Shown here piece after piece: positions 55,604 through 64,000 of a stretch of 64,000 nt of DNA (within the stretch, counting starts at the first letter, position 1; each line of letters starts with the position of its first letter). The stretch comes from Pseudomonas capsici (GTDB lineage: Bacteria > Pseudomonadota > Gammaproteobacteria > Pseudomonadales > Pseudomonadaceae), in the NCBI RefSeq assembly GCF_017165765.1, contig NZ_JAFGZD010000001.1:248001-312000 (forward strand), in the 5' to 3' direction. Under the pieces are notes generated by a model. That model ran no database searches and had not been told where the DNA came from. It was given only the letters and a program-made list of their open reading frames with translations. A program made the position numbers and the translations under genes.

Positions 55604-56671
55604 TCAAAGGCTGGATTTTTCGATCACTTGCAGGCTCATGCGCTCCAGCAGCAGGTTCATCTGAATGAACTGCGCGAAGCGTTTGTCCCGGGTCTGGCCG
55701 TGGAAGAAACGGTAGTAGATCTGCTGCACGATGCCCGCCAGACGGAACAGGCCATAGGTGTAATAGAAATCGAAGTTGTCGATACGAATGCCTGAGCGTT
55801 CGGCGTAGTACTCGACAAATTGCTCGCGGGTCAGCATCCCGGGGGCATTGCTGGGCTGGCGACGCATCAGTTGCACGGGCGCTGGGTCGTCGGCCTGTAT
55901 CCAGTAAGCCAGGGTGTTGCCCAGATCCATCAGCGGATCGCCCAGCGTGGTCAGTTCCCAGTCCAGCACGCCGATGATGCGCATCGGGTTTTCGGGGTCG
56001 AGAATCACGTTGTCGAAGCGGTAATCGTTGTGCACGATGGCTGGCTGCGGATGGTCGGCGGGCATTTTCTCTGTCAGCCAGTTCCTGACCTTTTCCCAGG
56101 CGGGAGCGTCGGGAGTCATGGCTTTCTCGTAGCGCTCGCTCCAGCCCAGGATCTGCCGCTCGACATAACCCTGCGGTTTGCCCAGATCGGCCAGGCCGCA
56201 GGCCTGATAGTCGACCCGATGCAGTTCTACCAGCTTGTCGATGAAGCTTTTGCACAGTGCCTCGGTCTGCCCGGCGTCCAGATTCAATTCCGGCGGTAGG
56301 TCCGAGCGCAGAATGATGCCCTTGACCCGCTCCATAACGTAGAAGTCGGAACCGATCAGGCTTTCATCGGTGCAGTGCGCATAGGCTTTCGGGCAATAGG
56401 GGAACGCATCCCTGAGGCCGTTGAGAATGCGGAACTCGCGGCCCATATCGTGAGCCGACCTGGCTTTTTGCCCGAATGGCGGGCGGCGCAGAACGAACTC
56501 CTGTTCGGGGTAGCGGACCAGATAAGTGAGGTTCGAAGCACCTCCCGGAAACTGGCTGATCTGCGGCAAGCCGCTGAGACCGGGTATCCGGGTTTTGAGG
56601 TAGGGATCGATGAGGTGTGCGTCCAGCTCTTCGCCTGGACGAATATCCGTGGACTGGTCGGTGAGCGCCAT
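55604..56671 (-). CDS. APH-fold phosphotransferase (acyl-CoA dehydrogenase-associated type)
   Basis: 355 residues. 'SQFPGGASNLTYLVRY' nucleotide loop, 'FVLRRPP', catalytic 'IVHNDYRFDNVILDP' and 'GVLDWELTTLGDPLMDLG'. This is the ACAD10-like group, thought to phosphorylate hydroxy-acyl substrates in fatty-acid breakdown. First gene of a two-gene operon with the SDR. Confidence 0.9.
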   Translation of the reverse strand: MALTDQSTDIRPGEELDAHLIDPYLKTRIPGLSGLPQISQFPGGASNLTYLVRYPEQEFVLRRPPFGQKARSAHDMGREFRILNGLRDAFPYCPKAYAHCTDESLIGSDFYVMERVKGIILRSDLPPELNLDAGQTEALCKSFIDKLVELHRVDYQACGLADLGKPQGYVERQILGWSERYEKAMTPDAPAWEKVRNWLTEKMPADHPQPAIVHNDYRFDNVILDPENPMRIIGVLDWELTTLGDPLMDLGNTLAYWIQADDPAPVQLMRRQPSNAPGMLTREQFVEYYAERSGIRIDNFDFYYTYGLFRLAGIVQQIYYRFFHGQTRDKRFAQFIQMNLLLERMSLQVIEKSSL

Positions 56672-56804
56672 GCTTATTCCTGCTTATTATGGTCTGCCAG
56701 GATCATTGGCTAATCTAATGAACCACGTGTCTGCGAACAACCCTGGGCGAGCCTTATAGGCTAGCGTGTTGCCCGTCGATCAGCCGGTTTGATTCAGGCG
56801 AAAA

Positions 56805-56832
56805 AAAACCGAAGCCCTTGAGCTTCGGTTTT
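56805..56832. terminator. Bidirectional terminator before the SCP2 stop
   Basis: Perfect 11-base stem AAAACCGAAGC / GCTTCGGTTTT with A and T runs. It separates the SCP2/phosphatase unit from the phosphotransferase operon. Confidence 0.9.
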
Positions 56833-56862
56833 CTTGTGCATCGCCAGGAGGCAGCTCCCGGA

Positions 56863-57180
56863 TCAGACCGGAAACAGATCGCTCAGCTTCATGGCCAGCA
56901 TCATGTCGCCTTCGGCGCGCAGCTTGCCGCCCATGAAGGCCTGCATGCCATCGGTCTCGCCGCTGACGATGCCTTTGAGGGTTTCGCTGTCCATGATCAG
57001 GGTCACGTTGGCGTCAGGGTTCTCACCTTCCTGCAGTTCGCAGGTGCTGTCCTTGACGATCAGGGCGTAGTGCTTGTCTTTGTCAGTGATGTTGAAACCG
57101 AAAACCAGGTCCAGGCCCGCAGCGGCGCTTGGGTTGAACTTGGCTTTCATGGTTTGGACAGCTTCGGCTACTGAGGTCAT
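56863..57180 (-). CDS. SCP2 sterol-binding domain protein
   Basis: 105 residues, single SCP2 domain: 'AGLDLVFGFNITDKDKHY', 'LTLIMDSETLKGIVSGE'-like and C-terminal 'GKLRAEGDMMLAMKLSDLF'. Binds a hydrophobic acyl ligand in the cytoplasm. 55 bp after the histidine phosphatase. Confidence 0.92.
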   Translation of the reverse strand: MTSVAEAVQTMKAKFNPSAAAGLDLVFGFNITDKDKHYALIVKDSTCELQEGENPDANVTLIMDSETLKGIVSGETDGMQAFMGGKLRAEGDMMLAMKLSDLFPV

Positions 57181-57235
57181 GGTCTTATCCTTTTAGGGTT
57201 GGTTCTGGCGCCGTTCAGGGCGCGATTTGCCGGAC

Positions 57236-57946
57236 TCAGCGGTAAGTGATGAGTTCCGGCGCCTTCAGCAGTTGCAGGTGTGTGTCACTGTTGAAGGAAG
57301 CCAGGGTTACCTTGCTGCCACTGAATTCCAGTCGGTTCAGCGAGGTGTTGACGATATGCCAGTTAAGCTCGAATGCCTGCTGCGCGGGCATTCCGGTAAC
57401 AAGGTGCAGCAAAGCCGTGATGGTGCCGCCGGAAGTGAACACGGCGATGCGCTCATGTCTGCCGGCCGCTTCGATGATTCTGTCCAGGCCCGCTTTTACG
57501 CCAGCGACGAATGCCAGCCAGCTTTGCATGCCTGGTGTGTCGTGTTCGCCGCCCAGCCAGCGGCTGACGATCTGCGCGAACAGGCGCTGGAATTCGGCCG
57601 GGTTATGGCCAGCATTGCGCAGGATATTCAGGGTGTCGGGTTCATCGGGGAGCATGGCGGGTATCAGGGCGCGCACGACACCCTCGGCATCGAACTCATT
57701 GAAGGCGCTGTCGATTTCCAGTGCAGGTGCTTCAAGGCCGGCCTCGGCCAGTTGGGCCAGAGCATTCTGTGCAGTGTCTTTCTGACGCCGCAGATTGCCG
57801 GACAGGCAACGGTCCAAGCGTAGCCCGAGTTGTGCCAGATGCGCGCCGAGTACCTGAGCCTGACGGATACCGACAGGCGACAGGACGTCGTAATCGTCTG
57901 CACCGAATGAAGCCTGGCCATGTCGTATCAGATAAATGCTGCCCAC
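57236..57946 (-). CDS. Histidine phosphatase family protein
   Basis: 236 residues, phosphoglycerate-mutase fold: 'IYLIRHGQASFGADDYD' with the catalytic RHG, and the later His in 'VFTSGGTITALLH'. Removes phosphate from a small substrate. Probably cotranscribed with the SCP2 gene. Confidence 0.9.
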   Translation of the reverse strand: MGSIYLIRHGQASFGADDYDVLSPVGIRQAQVLGAHLAQLGLRLDRCLSGNLRRQKDTAQNALAQLAEAGLEAPALEIDSAFNEFDAEGVVRALIPAMLPDEPDTLNILRNAGHNPAEFQRLFAQIVSRWLGGEHDTPGMQSWLAFVAGVKAGLDRIIEAAGRHERIAVFTSGGTITALLHLVTGMPAQQAFELNWHIVNTSLNRLEFSGSKVTLASFNSDTHLQLLKAPELITYR

Positions 57947-58151
57947 GTCCGTGTCGTCTCGGTACGTTGAAGGTCCGGCGAGGTTATGGGGGATGGCCGG
58001 GGCCTGTCAACGAAAAAACATACGCTCGTTTGAAATTACTGTTTTAACTATTTGCAACAGGTAGCGCGCTGGTGAACGCCCGGACGCGTCGGTATGCTTT
58101 AGCCATCGCAGCCCTTGACTGGTAAGGGCGCAACGCAAGTGAGGAACATCT

Positions 58152-59180
58152 GTGGATTTTGTCGCCGATTACGCAAGTTTTCTGGCCAGGACGGTGACGC
58201 TGGTCATTGCCATCGTCATCGTGCTCGTGGCTATTGCGTCAGTACGTGGAAAAGGCCGTCGCAAGTCGGCAGGACAGCTTCAGGTCACCAAGCTCAACGA
58301 GTTCTACAAAGGCTTGCGCGAGAATCTGGAGCAGGCACTGCTCGACAAGGATCGCCTCAAGGTCTTGCGCAAGGAGCAGGCCAAGGCTCTGAAGAAAGAG
58401 AAGAAACAGGCCGAGCCCGAAGTCAAGCCACGGGTCTACGTGCTGGATTTCAATGGCGACATCAAGGCTTCTGCCACCGAAAGCATGCGTCATGAAATCA
58501 CCGCATTGCTGACCCTGGCCACTGAAAAGGACGAAGTGGTCCTGCGCCTGGAAAGCGGCGGCGGCATGGTTCACAGCTATGGCCTGGCATCATCGCAACT
58601 GGCGCGTATCCGTCAGGCGGGGATTCCGTTGACCATCTGCATCGACAAGGTCGCGGCCAGCGGTGGTTACATGATGGCCTGCATCGGCAACAAGATCATC
58701 AGCGCTCCGTTCGCGATCCTCGGTTCGATTGGCGTCGTGGCGCAGTTGCCCAACGTGAACCGGCTGCTGAAAAAGCACGATATCGATTTTGAAGTCCTGA
58801 CCGCAGGTGAGTACAAGCGCACTTTGACCGTATTCGGCGAAAACACCGAGAAGGGCCGTGAGAAGTTCCAGCAGGACCTGGATATCACCCATGACCTGTT
58901 CAAAGGCTTCGTTGCCAGTTATCGCCCGCAGTTGTCCATCGATGAAGTGGCGACCGGTGAAGTCTGGCTGGGTATGGCGGCTCTTGAGAAGCAACTGGTC
59001 GATGAATTGCAGACCAGCGATCAGTATCTGGCCGAGCGGGCCAAGGAGGCAGAGGTCTTTCACTTGAACTACGCCCAGCGCAAGAGCCTGCAGGAGCGGG
59101 TGGGGCTGGCGGCCGAATCATCGGTGGATCGGCTGGTGACCGGCTGGTGGAATCGTTTGACCCAACAGCGTTTCTGGTGA
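58152..59180 (+). CDS. sohB: Inner-membrane protease SohB
   Basis: 342 residues from GTG 58152. One N-terminal helix (about 12-30), Lys-rich linker, then peptidase S49: 'LRLESGGGMVHSYGLASSQL', nucleophile Ser in 'KVAASGGYMMAC' and base Lys in 'AGEYKRTLTVFG'. Degrades signal peptides or membrane proteins on the periplasmic side. Confidence 0.94.
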   Translation: MDFVADYASFLARTVTLVIAIVIVLVAIASVRGKGRRKSAGQLQVTKLNEFYKGLRENLEQALLDKDRLKVLRKEQAKALKKEKKQAEPEVKPRVYVLDFNGDIKASATESMRHEITALLTLATEKDEVVLRLESGGGMVHSYGLASSQLARIRQAGIPLTICIDKVAASGGYMMACIGNKIISAPFAILGSIGVVAQLPNVNRLLKKHDIDFEVLTAGEYKRTLTVFGENTEKGREKFQQDLDITHDLFKGFVASYRPQLSIDEVATGEVWLGMAALEKQLVDELQTSDQYLAERAKEAEVFHLNYAQRKSLQERVGLAAESSVDRLVTGWWNRLTQQRFW

Positions 59181-59336
59181 TGCCTTCGCGAATGAATTGG
59201 CTCTGTCCTCGTTAAGTGTTGTGGTGTCTCTGGTATAGCGTTGGTAATGCTGTAGGAGTTCGCCCGCCGCCCCGGCACCGCGCTGTCGCGTAGCAAACAG
59301 GTGCCGTGTGGTTGCTGATTGAGGGTCCGGCTTGAG
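59181..59336. other. Non-coding, start of the 740-bp gap after sohB
   Basis: No gene seen. GTAGGAG-type REP fragments near 59251 lead into the large inverted repeat. Confidence 0.5.
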
Positions 59337-59735
59337 GCCGCCTTGCGCCTTTACGGCGCGTCACTTTGGTTTCGGCCAAAGTAACCAAAACCATTGCTCC
59401 GGGTTCGGCCCCGCCTGACGGCGGGGTTCCTTCGCTCCGGCACTGATCCGGCGGTCGCCGCAATGGGCCATCCATGGCCCTGTGCGGCTAACTCTGCATC
59501 CATGCAGAGTTACCACCGGATCAGTGCCTCCACTCAGCCTTCACCAACGTCGCGTTCTGCAGCGCCCTCACGATTGCGGCAAAGAGCTTTTACGCTTGCG
59601 CTTTTTAAACCGAGATGGTCCAGACGCCGCCGATTGCGACGTAAGGGAACCCCGGCTTGCCGGGGCCGAACCGGAGCCCATGGTTTCCCCCCTTTGCCGA
59701 AACAAAGGGGGCCGCCGTAAAGGCGGAACCGGTAG
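59337..59735. repeat. Large nested inverted repeat (MITE-like)
   Basis: Outer arms of about 85 bp pair imperfectly: both read CGCCTTTACGGCG..., TTTCGGC..AAAG, ...GGTTCGGCCCC... when oriented inward (59337-59430 against about 59640-59735). Inner arms GGCACTGATCCGG (59439) and CCGGATCAGTGCC (59515) also pair. Several ORFs over this block are composition artefacts. Confidence 0.65.
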
Positions 59736-59824
59736 AACCAGCACATACCGATAATGGATATGTCCACCGGAAAACGTTTTACCCCACGAAAAATACTTTT
59801 AATTCATGGTCTTGCTTGATGAGA

Positions 59825-59867
59825 GGCAGCTTGCTGGCGACAACGGTGAAGTCGCCAGCAAGCTGCC
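59825..59867. repeat. REP-like palindrome
   Basis: Perfect 17-base stem GGCAGCTTGCTGGCGAC / GTCGCCAGCAAGCTGCC with a nine-base loop, third copy of the element at 28210 and 54704. Confidence 0.8.
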
Positions 59868-59921
59868 TCCCACAGTCCTCTGACGGACTACAGAGCGAAT
59901 CCCTTCGCGAAACACTGCCCG

Positions 59922-60416
59922 TCAGCGACGACGGAACAGCGGCAGAGGCTCGTCGGTTGCAGCCTGGTAGGTCACCGAGAAGTCCTTGAGGCCTTCCAGG
60001 GCGTCGTAAGGGTCTTTGTCGGCGCGGACGGCGAAAGCATCGAAACCGCAGCGACGCAGGTAGAACAACTGGTCACGCAATACATCGCCAATTGCCCGCA
60101 ACTCGCCCTTGTAGCCATAGCGATCACGCAGCAGGCGTGCATTGGAGTAGCTGCGGCCATCGGTGAAAGCCGGGAAGTTCAGGGCAATGACCTGGAACTG
60201 GTCGACATGCTCGCCGATCTCTTCAGCTTCCTCATCGCTGTCCAGCCATACGCCAAGACCGCCATCGCGGGCCTTGAGTGCATGGCCGTGTTCACGCCAC
60301 AGCGCCAGCGGAACGATCAGGTCATCGCAGTTGGACAGGCTGTCGAAAGTCGTTTCCTTGGGCAGCAGGTGCCAGGTTTCGTCGATGACTTCGTTGTTCT
60401 TAATGATTCGCTGCAT
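59922..60416 (-). CDS. DUF934 family protein linked to sulfite reductase
   Basis: 164 residues: 'FPAFTDGRSYSNARLLRDRY' and 'DQLFYLRRCGFDAFAVR' match DUF934 throughout. Usually next to cysI or nitrite reductase genes; thought to help assimilatory sulfite reduction, mechanism unknown. ATG 60416 overlaps the end of cysI by 17 bases; the longer frame to 60506 runs inside cysI. Confidence 0.93.
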   Translation of the reverse strand: MQRIIKNNEVIDETWHLLPKETTFDSLSNCDDLIVPLALWREHGHALKARDGGLGVWLDSDEEAEEIGEHVDQFQVIALNFPAFTDGRSYSNARLLRDRYGYKGELRAIGDVLRDQLFYLRRCGFDAFAVRADKDPYDALEGLKDFSVTYQAATDEPLPLFRRR

Positions 60417-62058
60417 AGACGCGCTCCTTGAAAGGGTCAATGCCAATACGCTGGTAGGTGTCGATGAAGCGTTCGTCTTCGGTGCGTTTCTCGACGTAGA
60501 CGTCAATCAGCTTCTCGATCACATCCGGCATTGCTTCCTGGGCGAAGGAGGGGCCGAGGATCTTGCCCAGGCTTGCATCGCGGCTGGCACTGCCGCCGAG
60601 CGAAACCTGATAGAACTCTTCGCCTTTCTTGTCCACGCCCAGAATGCCGATATGGCCGACGTGGTGGTGACCGCATGCGTTCATGCAGCCGGAAATGTTC
60701 AGGTCCAGTTCGCCGATGTCGAACAGGTAGTCCAGATCATCGAAGCGACGCTGGATGGATTCGGCGATCGGGATCGACTTGGCGTTAGCCAGGGAGCAGA
60801 AATCACCGCCAGGGCAGCAGATGATGTCGGTCAGCAGGCCGATATTCGGAGTGGCGAAGCCGCCTTCACGCAGTTCGTTCCAGAGAGTGAACAGCTCCGA
60901 TTGCTCGACGTCGGCCAGAATGATGTTCTGCTCGTGGGAGGTGCGCAACTGGCCGAAGCTGTAGCGGTCGGCCAGGTCGGCAACGGCGTCCAGCTGTTTG
61001 TCGGTCAGGTCTCCAGGAGCAACGCCGGTTGGCTTGAGCGACAGGGTCACGGCAACGTAGCCCGGCTTCTTGTGGGCCAGGACATTGCGGGTACGCCAGC
61101 GGGCGAAGCCGGGATGTTGAGCGTCCAGGGCGGCCAGCTCGTCGTGCTGGTCGCTGAGAGCCTTGTATTGCGGGTCGACGAAGTGCCTGGCAACGCGCTG
61201 CACTTCGGCTTCGGTCAGAGTGGTCTGGCCGCCGCGCAGGTGAGCCATTTCGGCTTCGACCTTTTCGGCGAAGACTTCAGGCGTGAGTGCCTTGACCAGA
61301 ATCTTGATCCGGGCCTTGTACTTGTTGTCGCGACGACCGTAGCGGTTGTAGACCCGCAGGATGGCATCCAGATAGCTCAACAGATCCTGCCATGGCAGGA
61401 ATTCGTTGATGAAAGCGCCAACTACCGGAGTACGGCCAAGGCCGCCACCGACCAGGACGCGGAAGCCCAGCTCGCCGGCAGCGTTGTACACCGGCTCCAG
61501 GCCGATATCGTGTACTTCAATGGCTGCGCGGTCGCTTTTCGAGCCATTGATCGCGATCTTGAACTTGCGCGGCAGGTAGGCGAATTCCGGGTGGAAGGTG
61601 GTCCACTGCCGAACGATTTCACACCATGGGCGCGGGTCGATCACTTCGTCGGCGGCTACACCGGCGAACTGGTCGGTGGTCACGTTGCGCAGGCAGTTGC
61701 CGCTGGTCTGGATGGCGTGCATCTGCACGGTGGCCAGTTCGGCCAGAATATCCGGCACGTCTTCCAGGGCCGGCCAGTTGAACTGGACGTTCTGGCGGGT
61801 ACTGATATGTGCATAGCCCTTGTCGTAATCGCGGGCTATCTTGGCCATCATGCGCGTCTGACGCGACGTCAGTTGGCCGTAAGGCACGGCAACGCGCAGC
61901 ATCGGCGCGAAACGCTGGACATAAAGACCGTTTTGCAGGCGCAGCGGTCGAAACTCTTCTTCGCTCAGTTCCCCTGCCAGATAGCGTCGGGTCTGGTCAC
62001 GGAACTGCTTGACGCGGTCCTCGATGATCCGCTGATCGTACTCGTCGTATACGTACAT
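60400..62058 (-). CDS. cysI: Sulfite reductase hemoprotein (nitrite/sulfite reductase family)
   Basis: 552 residues. Two ferredoxin-like and two siroheme domains; the [4Fe-4S]-siroheme cysteines are in 'DIICCPGGDFCSLANAKS' and 'NISGCMNACGHHHVGHIG'. Reduces sulfite to sulfide for cysteine synthesis. N-terminal 'YVYDEYDQRIIEDRVKQF' is typical of the pseudomonad CysI. Operon with the DUF934 gene; the 350-bp upstream gap should carry the promoter. Confidence 0.94.
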   Translation of the reverse strand: MYVYDEYDQRIIEDRVKQFRDQTRRYLAGELSEEEFRPLRLQNGLYVQRFAPMLRVAVPYGQLTSRQTRMMAKIARDYDKGYAHISTRQNVQFNWPALEDVPDILAELATVQMHAIQTSGNCLRNVTTDQFAGVAADEVIDPRPWCEIVRQWTTFHPEFAYLPRKFKIAINGSKSDRAAIEVHDIGLEPVYNAAGELGFRVLVGGGLGRTPVVGAFINEFLPWQDLLSYLDAILRVYNRYGRRDNKYKARIKILVKALTPEVFAEKVEAEMAHLRGGQTTLTEAEVQRVARHFVDPQYKALSDQHDELAALDAQHPGFARWRTRNVLAHKKPGYVAVTLSLKPTGVAPGDLTDKQLDAVADLADRYSFGQLRTSHEQNIILADVEQSELFTLWNELREGGFATPNIGLLTDIICCPGGDFCSLANAKSIPIAESIQRRFDDLDYLFDIGELDLNISGCMNACGHHHVGHIGILGVDKKGEEFYQVSLGGSASRDASLGKILGPSFAQEAMPDVIEKLIDVYVEKRTEDERFIDTYQRIGIDPFKERVYAANH

Positions 62059-62411
62059 ATAGGTCCTGTTCTCAGGCTTCGTAATGAAGCAAGGTCTGCT
62101 GCGTCAAACGCGACTGTTGTAAACACGGTCTGCCTTTGCTCGCGAAGCCTTGCGCCATCCAGACAATTCTGCGCGCACGGTCGCGCACTCCCTACGGAGC
62201 GCGGCGAAGATACCAGTTTGCAGATATCGGTAAAAGTGATGTTTATATATATGCAAATCGTTAAAAGCGATAAGCAAAAGATGCTGGTCATATGACCTTG
62301 CTTGCCGTGTGGAAAATTATCGACTTTACTCATTGTCTGGCGATGCCTGATGAGGGCACGACCTGATTCTTTCATATGCAATCACCTATAAAACCGACAA
62401 GAGGCGATGCG
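62059..62411. other. Divergent region upstream of cysI
   Basis: About 350 bp, AT-rich around 62230-62280. No gene seen; presumably control sequences for cysI and the small plus-strand gene. No CysB site is certain by eye. Confidence 0.45.
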
Positions 62412-62525
62412 ATGAGCAAGCACCCGAAGACCACCCGGTCCGATAGCCATGTGGATGCCTGGGCTATTTCCTTCATCATTCTGCTGGCAGTAGGCGCTGC
62501 TGTTTTCTGGGTCAGCGGGCAATAG
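62412..62525 (+). CDS. Small membrane peptide (37 aa)
   Basis: 37 residues: charged N-terminus 'SKHPKTTRSDSH' and one helix 'AWAISFIILLAVGAAVFWV'. AGAGGC lies seven bases before ATG 62412. Unknown; missed by usual length cut-offs. Confidence 0.6.
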   Translation: MSKHPKTTRSDSHVDAWAISFIILLAVGAAVFWVSGQ

Positions 62526-62620
62526 CGCAACCTGACTTTTCGAGAGGCAGATTGCGCGGCTCTCCAGTATTCGGAGTGGGTGGCCGATAACCATTCATCG
62601 CTTGGTCATTCCAAGGCTTT

Positions 62621-63730
62621 GTGAATATGAATGGTTTTATCTGTCGCTGCCTGATCATTCTCGCCGGTATATGGAGCGGTTCGCTGCTGGCCGCTTCCGT
62701 CACTTTTCTCAGCCCGGGCTTTGCGGCCGATGGCTACTGGCAGAGTTATGCCCGTGTCATGCAATCTGCTGCCGAAGGCACCGGCATGTCACTCGAAGTG
62801 TTGTACACCGACCGCGATACCCGGAAGTTGCTGGCCATGGCCCGAGAAGCACTGCAGGGCGCTGGCGAGCGTCCCGACTATCTGGTTTTTTCCAATGAAC
62901 TGAATGTGGCCCCTCAGGTGCTGCGTCTTTCCGAGGGTAGTGGCGTCAAGCTGCTGGCCGTCAACAACACATTGACCGAGGATCAGATGCGGATTCTCGG
63001 TGATCTTCCCGCGCGATACCCCAATTTCCTCGGCAGTCTGGTCGGTAATGATGAGGAGGGCGGCTATCTGACGGCCAAACGGCTGATCAGCCTCTATCCC
63101 GGACTCGCCGACGGTAAGCCCGTCGAGATGCTGGCGTTTTCCGGCACCAACTCCACCCCGGTTTCCCTGGAGCGTGAGCGCGGTATGCGCCGTGCACTTG
63201 CCGAGTTTCCGCAGGTTCATCTGCGCCAGATCGTGCTGGGTGGCTGGCGTCGGGACAGGGCGCAGGAACAGGCTCGTGTACTGCTCAAGCGCTATCCGGA
63301 TATCCGTCTGATCTGGGCTGCAAATGAGCAGATGGCTTTCGGTGCCATGGATGCCTTGCGCGAGCGTGGCGGCGAGCCGGGCAGGGACATCCTTTTCAGT
63401 GCCATTAATGGCACGAAGATTTCGTTGCAGGCGCAGTTGAGTGGTCATCTGAGTGTGGTGGCGACCGGGCATTTCACCATTGGTGGCTGGGCGATGCTTC
63501 TGTTGCATGACTATGAGATGGCTGATGTGCAGACTCGCAAGCGCATCGGCGATCGCTGCGTCCGTGTGCTGGAACTGGTGGAGCGACATGATGCCAGGCG
63601 GTTTCTGGAGGCGGCCAAAGTCGAGCGTTACTATCTGGACAGGCAGGCATTCAGCCGCGAGCCGGTGGGTGATGATTCGCCGTTTGCCCTCAAGAACATG
63701 CTGCCGATGGTTCAGCCCGAGGCGAAATAA
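62621..63730 (+). CDS. Periplasmic substrate-binding protein (sugar-type ABC)
   Basis: 369 residues. GTG 62621 has AAGG close by (ATG 62627 is possible). Signal peptide to about residue 25 ('GIWSGSLLAAS'), then 'VTFLSPGFAADGYWQSYARV' and 'ENEQMAFGAMDALRERGG'-like segments of the RbsB/LacI-type periplasmic fold. No permease or ATPase gene nearby; such orphans often feed a sensor kinase. Converges on DUF2970 with a 19-bp overlap. Confidence 0.85.
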   Translation: MNMNGFICRCLIILAGIWSGSLLAASVTFLSPGFAADGYWQSYARVMQSAAEGTGMSLEVLYTDRDTRKLLAMAREALQGAGERPDYLVFSNELNVAPQVLRLSEGSGVKLLAVNNTLTEDQMRILGDLPARYPNFLGSLVGNDEEGGYLTAKRLISLYPGLADGKPVEMLAFSGTNSTPVSLERERGMRRALAEFPQVHLRQIVLGGWRRDRAQEQARVLLKRYPDIRLIWAANEQMAFGAMDALRERGGEPGRDILFSAINGTKISLQAQLSGHLSVVATGHFTIGGWAMLLLHDYEMADVQTRKRIGDRCVRVLELVERHDARRFLEAAKVERYYLDRQAFSREPVGDDSPFALKNMLPMVQPEAK

Positions 63731-63948
63731 AGCACCAGTTGCACGATGCCGAACAGGGTCAGAGCGAAGAAAACGGTAAACAGCAGGCCCAACAGCAGAA
63801 AGTGGGAAGGTTTGCCGTGGGTGAAGTCGCGCTGGCGATTCCTGTTGCTTTGCACGCCAAAGGCAGCAGCCATGACGCTGTGCAGCATTTGCCAGAAGGT
63901 GGGTGGCTTGCCCTGGTCTTTTGGCGAGTCATCGGATGGATCGTCCAT
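63712..63948 (-). CDS. DUF2970 domain protein
   Basis: 78 residues from ATG 63948 (GAGGG upstream); the frame reaches 63972. 'FWQMLHSVMAAAFGVQSNRNRQRDF' is the DUF2970 signature, followed by one C-terminal helix 'FLLLGLLFTVFFALTLFGIV'. Function unknown. Confidence 0.88.
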   Translation of the reverse strand: MDDPSDDSPKDQGKPPTFWQMLHSVMAAAFGVQSNRNRQRDFTHGKPSHFLLLGLLFTVFFALTLFGIVQLVLYFASG

Positions 63949-64000
63949 AAGCCCTCGCTGACCGGCCTTCAAGTGATCGGGTCACTTACAGCATAGCCAA

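Noticed and set aside
60163..62295. 710-codon frame antisense to cysI
   Set aside because: cysI has the siroheme cysteines and covers the same bases; the other frame has no recognisable protein features.

Overview
The window is bacterial chromosome from a fluorescent Pseudomonas. A member of the P. syringae group is most likely, but this is inferred from gene content and codon use; no rRNA or species marker is present. Typical pseudomonad features are the complete mtlEFGKDYZ-mtlR mannitol locus, a ferredoxin-type sulfite reductase paired with a DUF934 gene, NhaR, YceH, TerC, SohB and PbpG, plus REP-like palindromes between genes. The backbone is GC-rich and tightly packed on both strands.

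Layout. 1-6.1 kb: a minus-strand catabolic operon (flavin reductase, aldehyde dehydrogenase, alpha/beta hydrolase, DUF1185), then a YghA-like SDR and a second aldehyde dehydrogenase. 6.1-14.8 kb: housekeeping and envelope genes, several small proteins, a C39-like lipoprotein without its catalytic residues, and a PuuB-like oxidoreductase. 15.0-22.0 kb: the accessory region. Two identical tRNA-Val(GAC) genes lie 741 bp apart inside 170-bp direct repeats. The spacer between them encodes a 73-residue protein that I align by eye to human ubiquitin at 48 of 73 positions without gaps. Immediately after the second tRNA is a 6.2-kb integrated element. It carries a tyrosine recombinase, 48-bp att repeats from the 3' half of the tRNA, a chain of small overlapping genes and unusual palindromic repeat arrays. 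It has no recognisable capsid or tail genes and may be a phage satellite or a small integrative element.

22-28.2 kb: Nudix hydrolase, alcohol dehydrogenase, a GAF-GAF-GGDEF-EAL protein, and an unknown protein behind a textbook sigma-54 promoter. 28.2-37.7 kb: mannitol/polyol uptake and catabolism. The ABC importer MtlEFGK brings in polyol, MtlD oxidises mannitol to fructose, MtlZ phosphorylates fructose, MtlY is the xylulokinase-type kinase and MtlR is the AraC-family regulator. 37.8-40.2 kb: cobF, a glycosyltransferase and a lone receiver.

40.6-50.7 kb: a signalling block. On the plus strand are a CHASE3/GAF hybrid kinase with three receivers, CheR, CheB, a receiver-kinase and a lone receiver. 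On the minus strand are a PAS hybrid kinase and a two-domain KaiC-like ATPase. The KaiC gene is interrupted by one in-frame TAA between its two domains. 50.9-58 kb: crotonase, NudC, a TSUP permease, a Gfo/Idh oxidoreductase, and lipid-linked genes (SDR, APH-type phosphotransferase, SCP2, histidine phosphatase). 58-64 kb: SohB, a 740-bp repeat-filled gap, the DUF934/cysI pair, a 37-residue membrane peptide, an orphan periplasmic binding protein and a DUF2970 protein.

The most notable item is the orphan ubiquitin-like gene between tandem tRNA-Val genes next to an active-looking integrase element.
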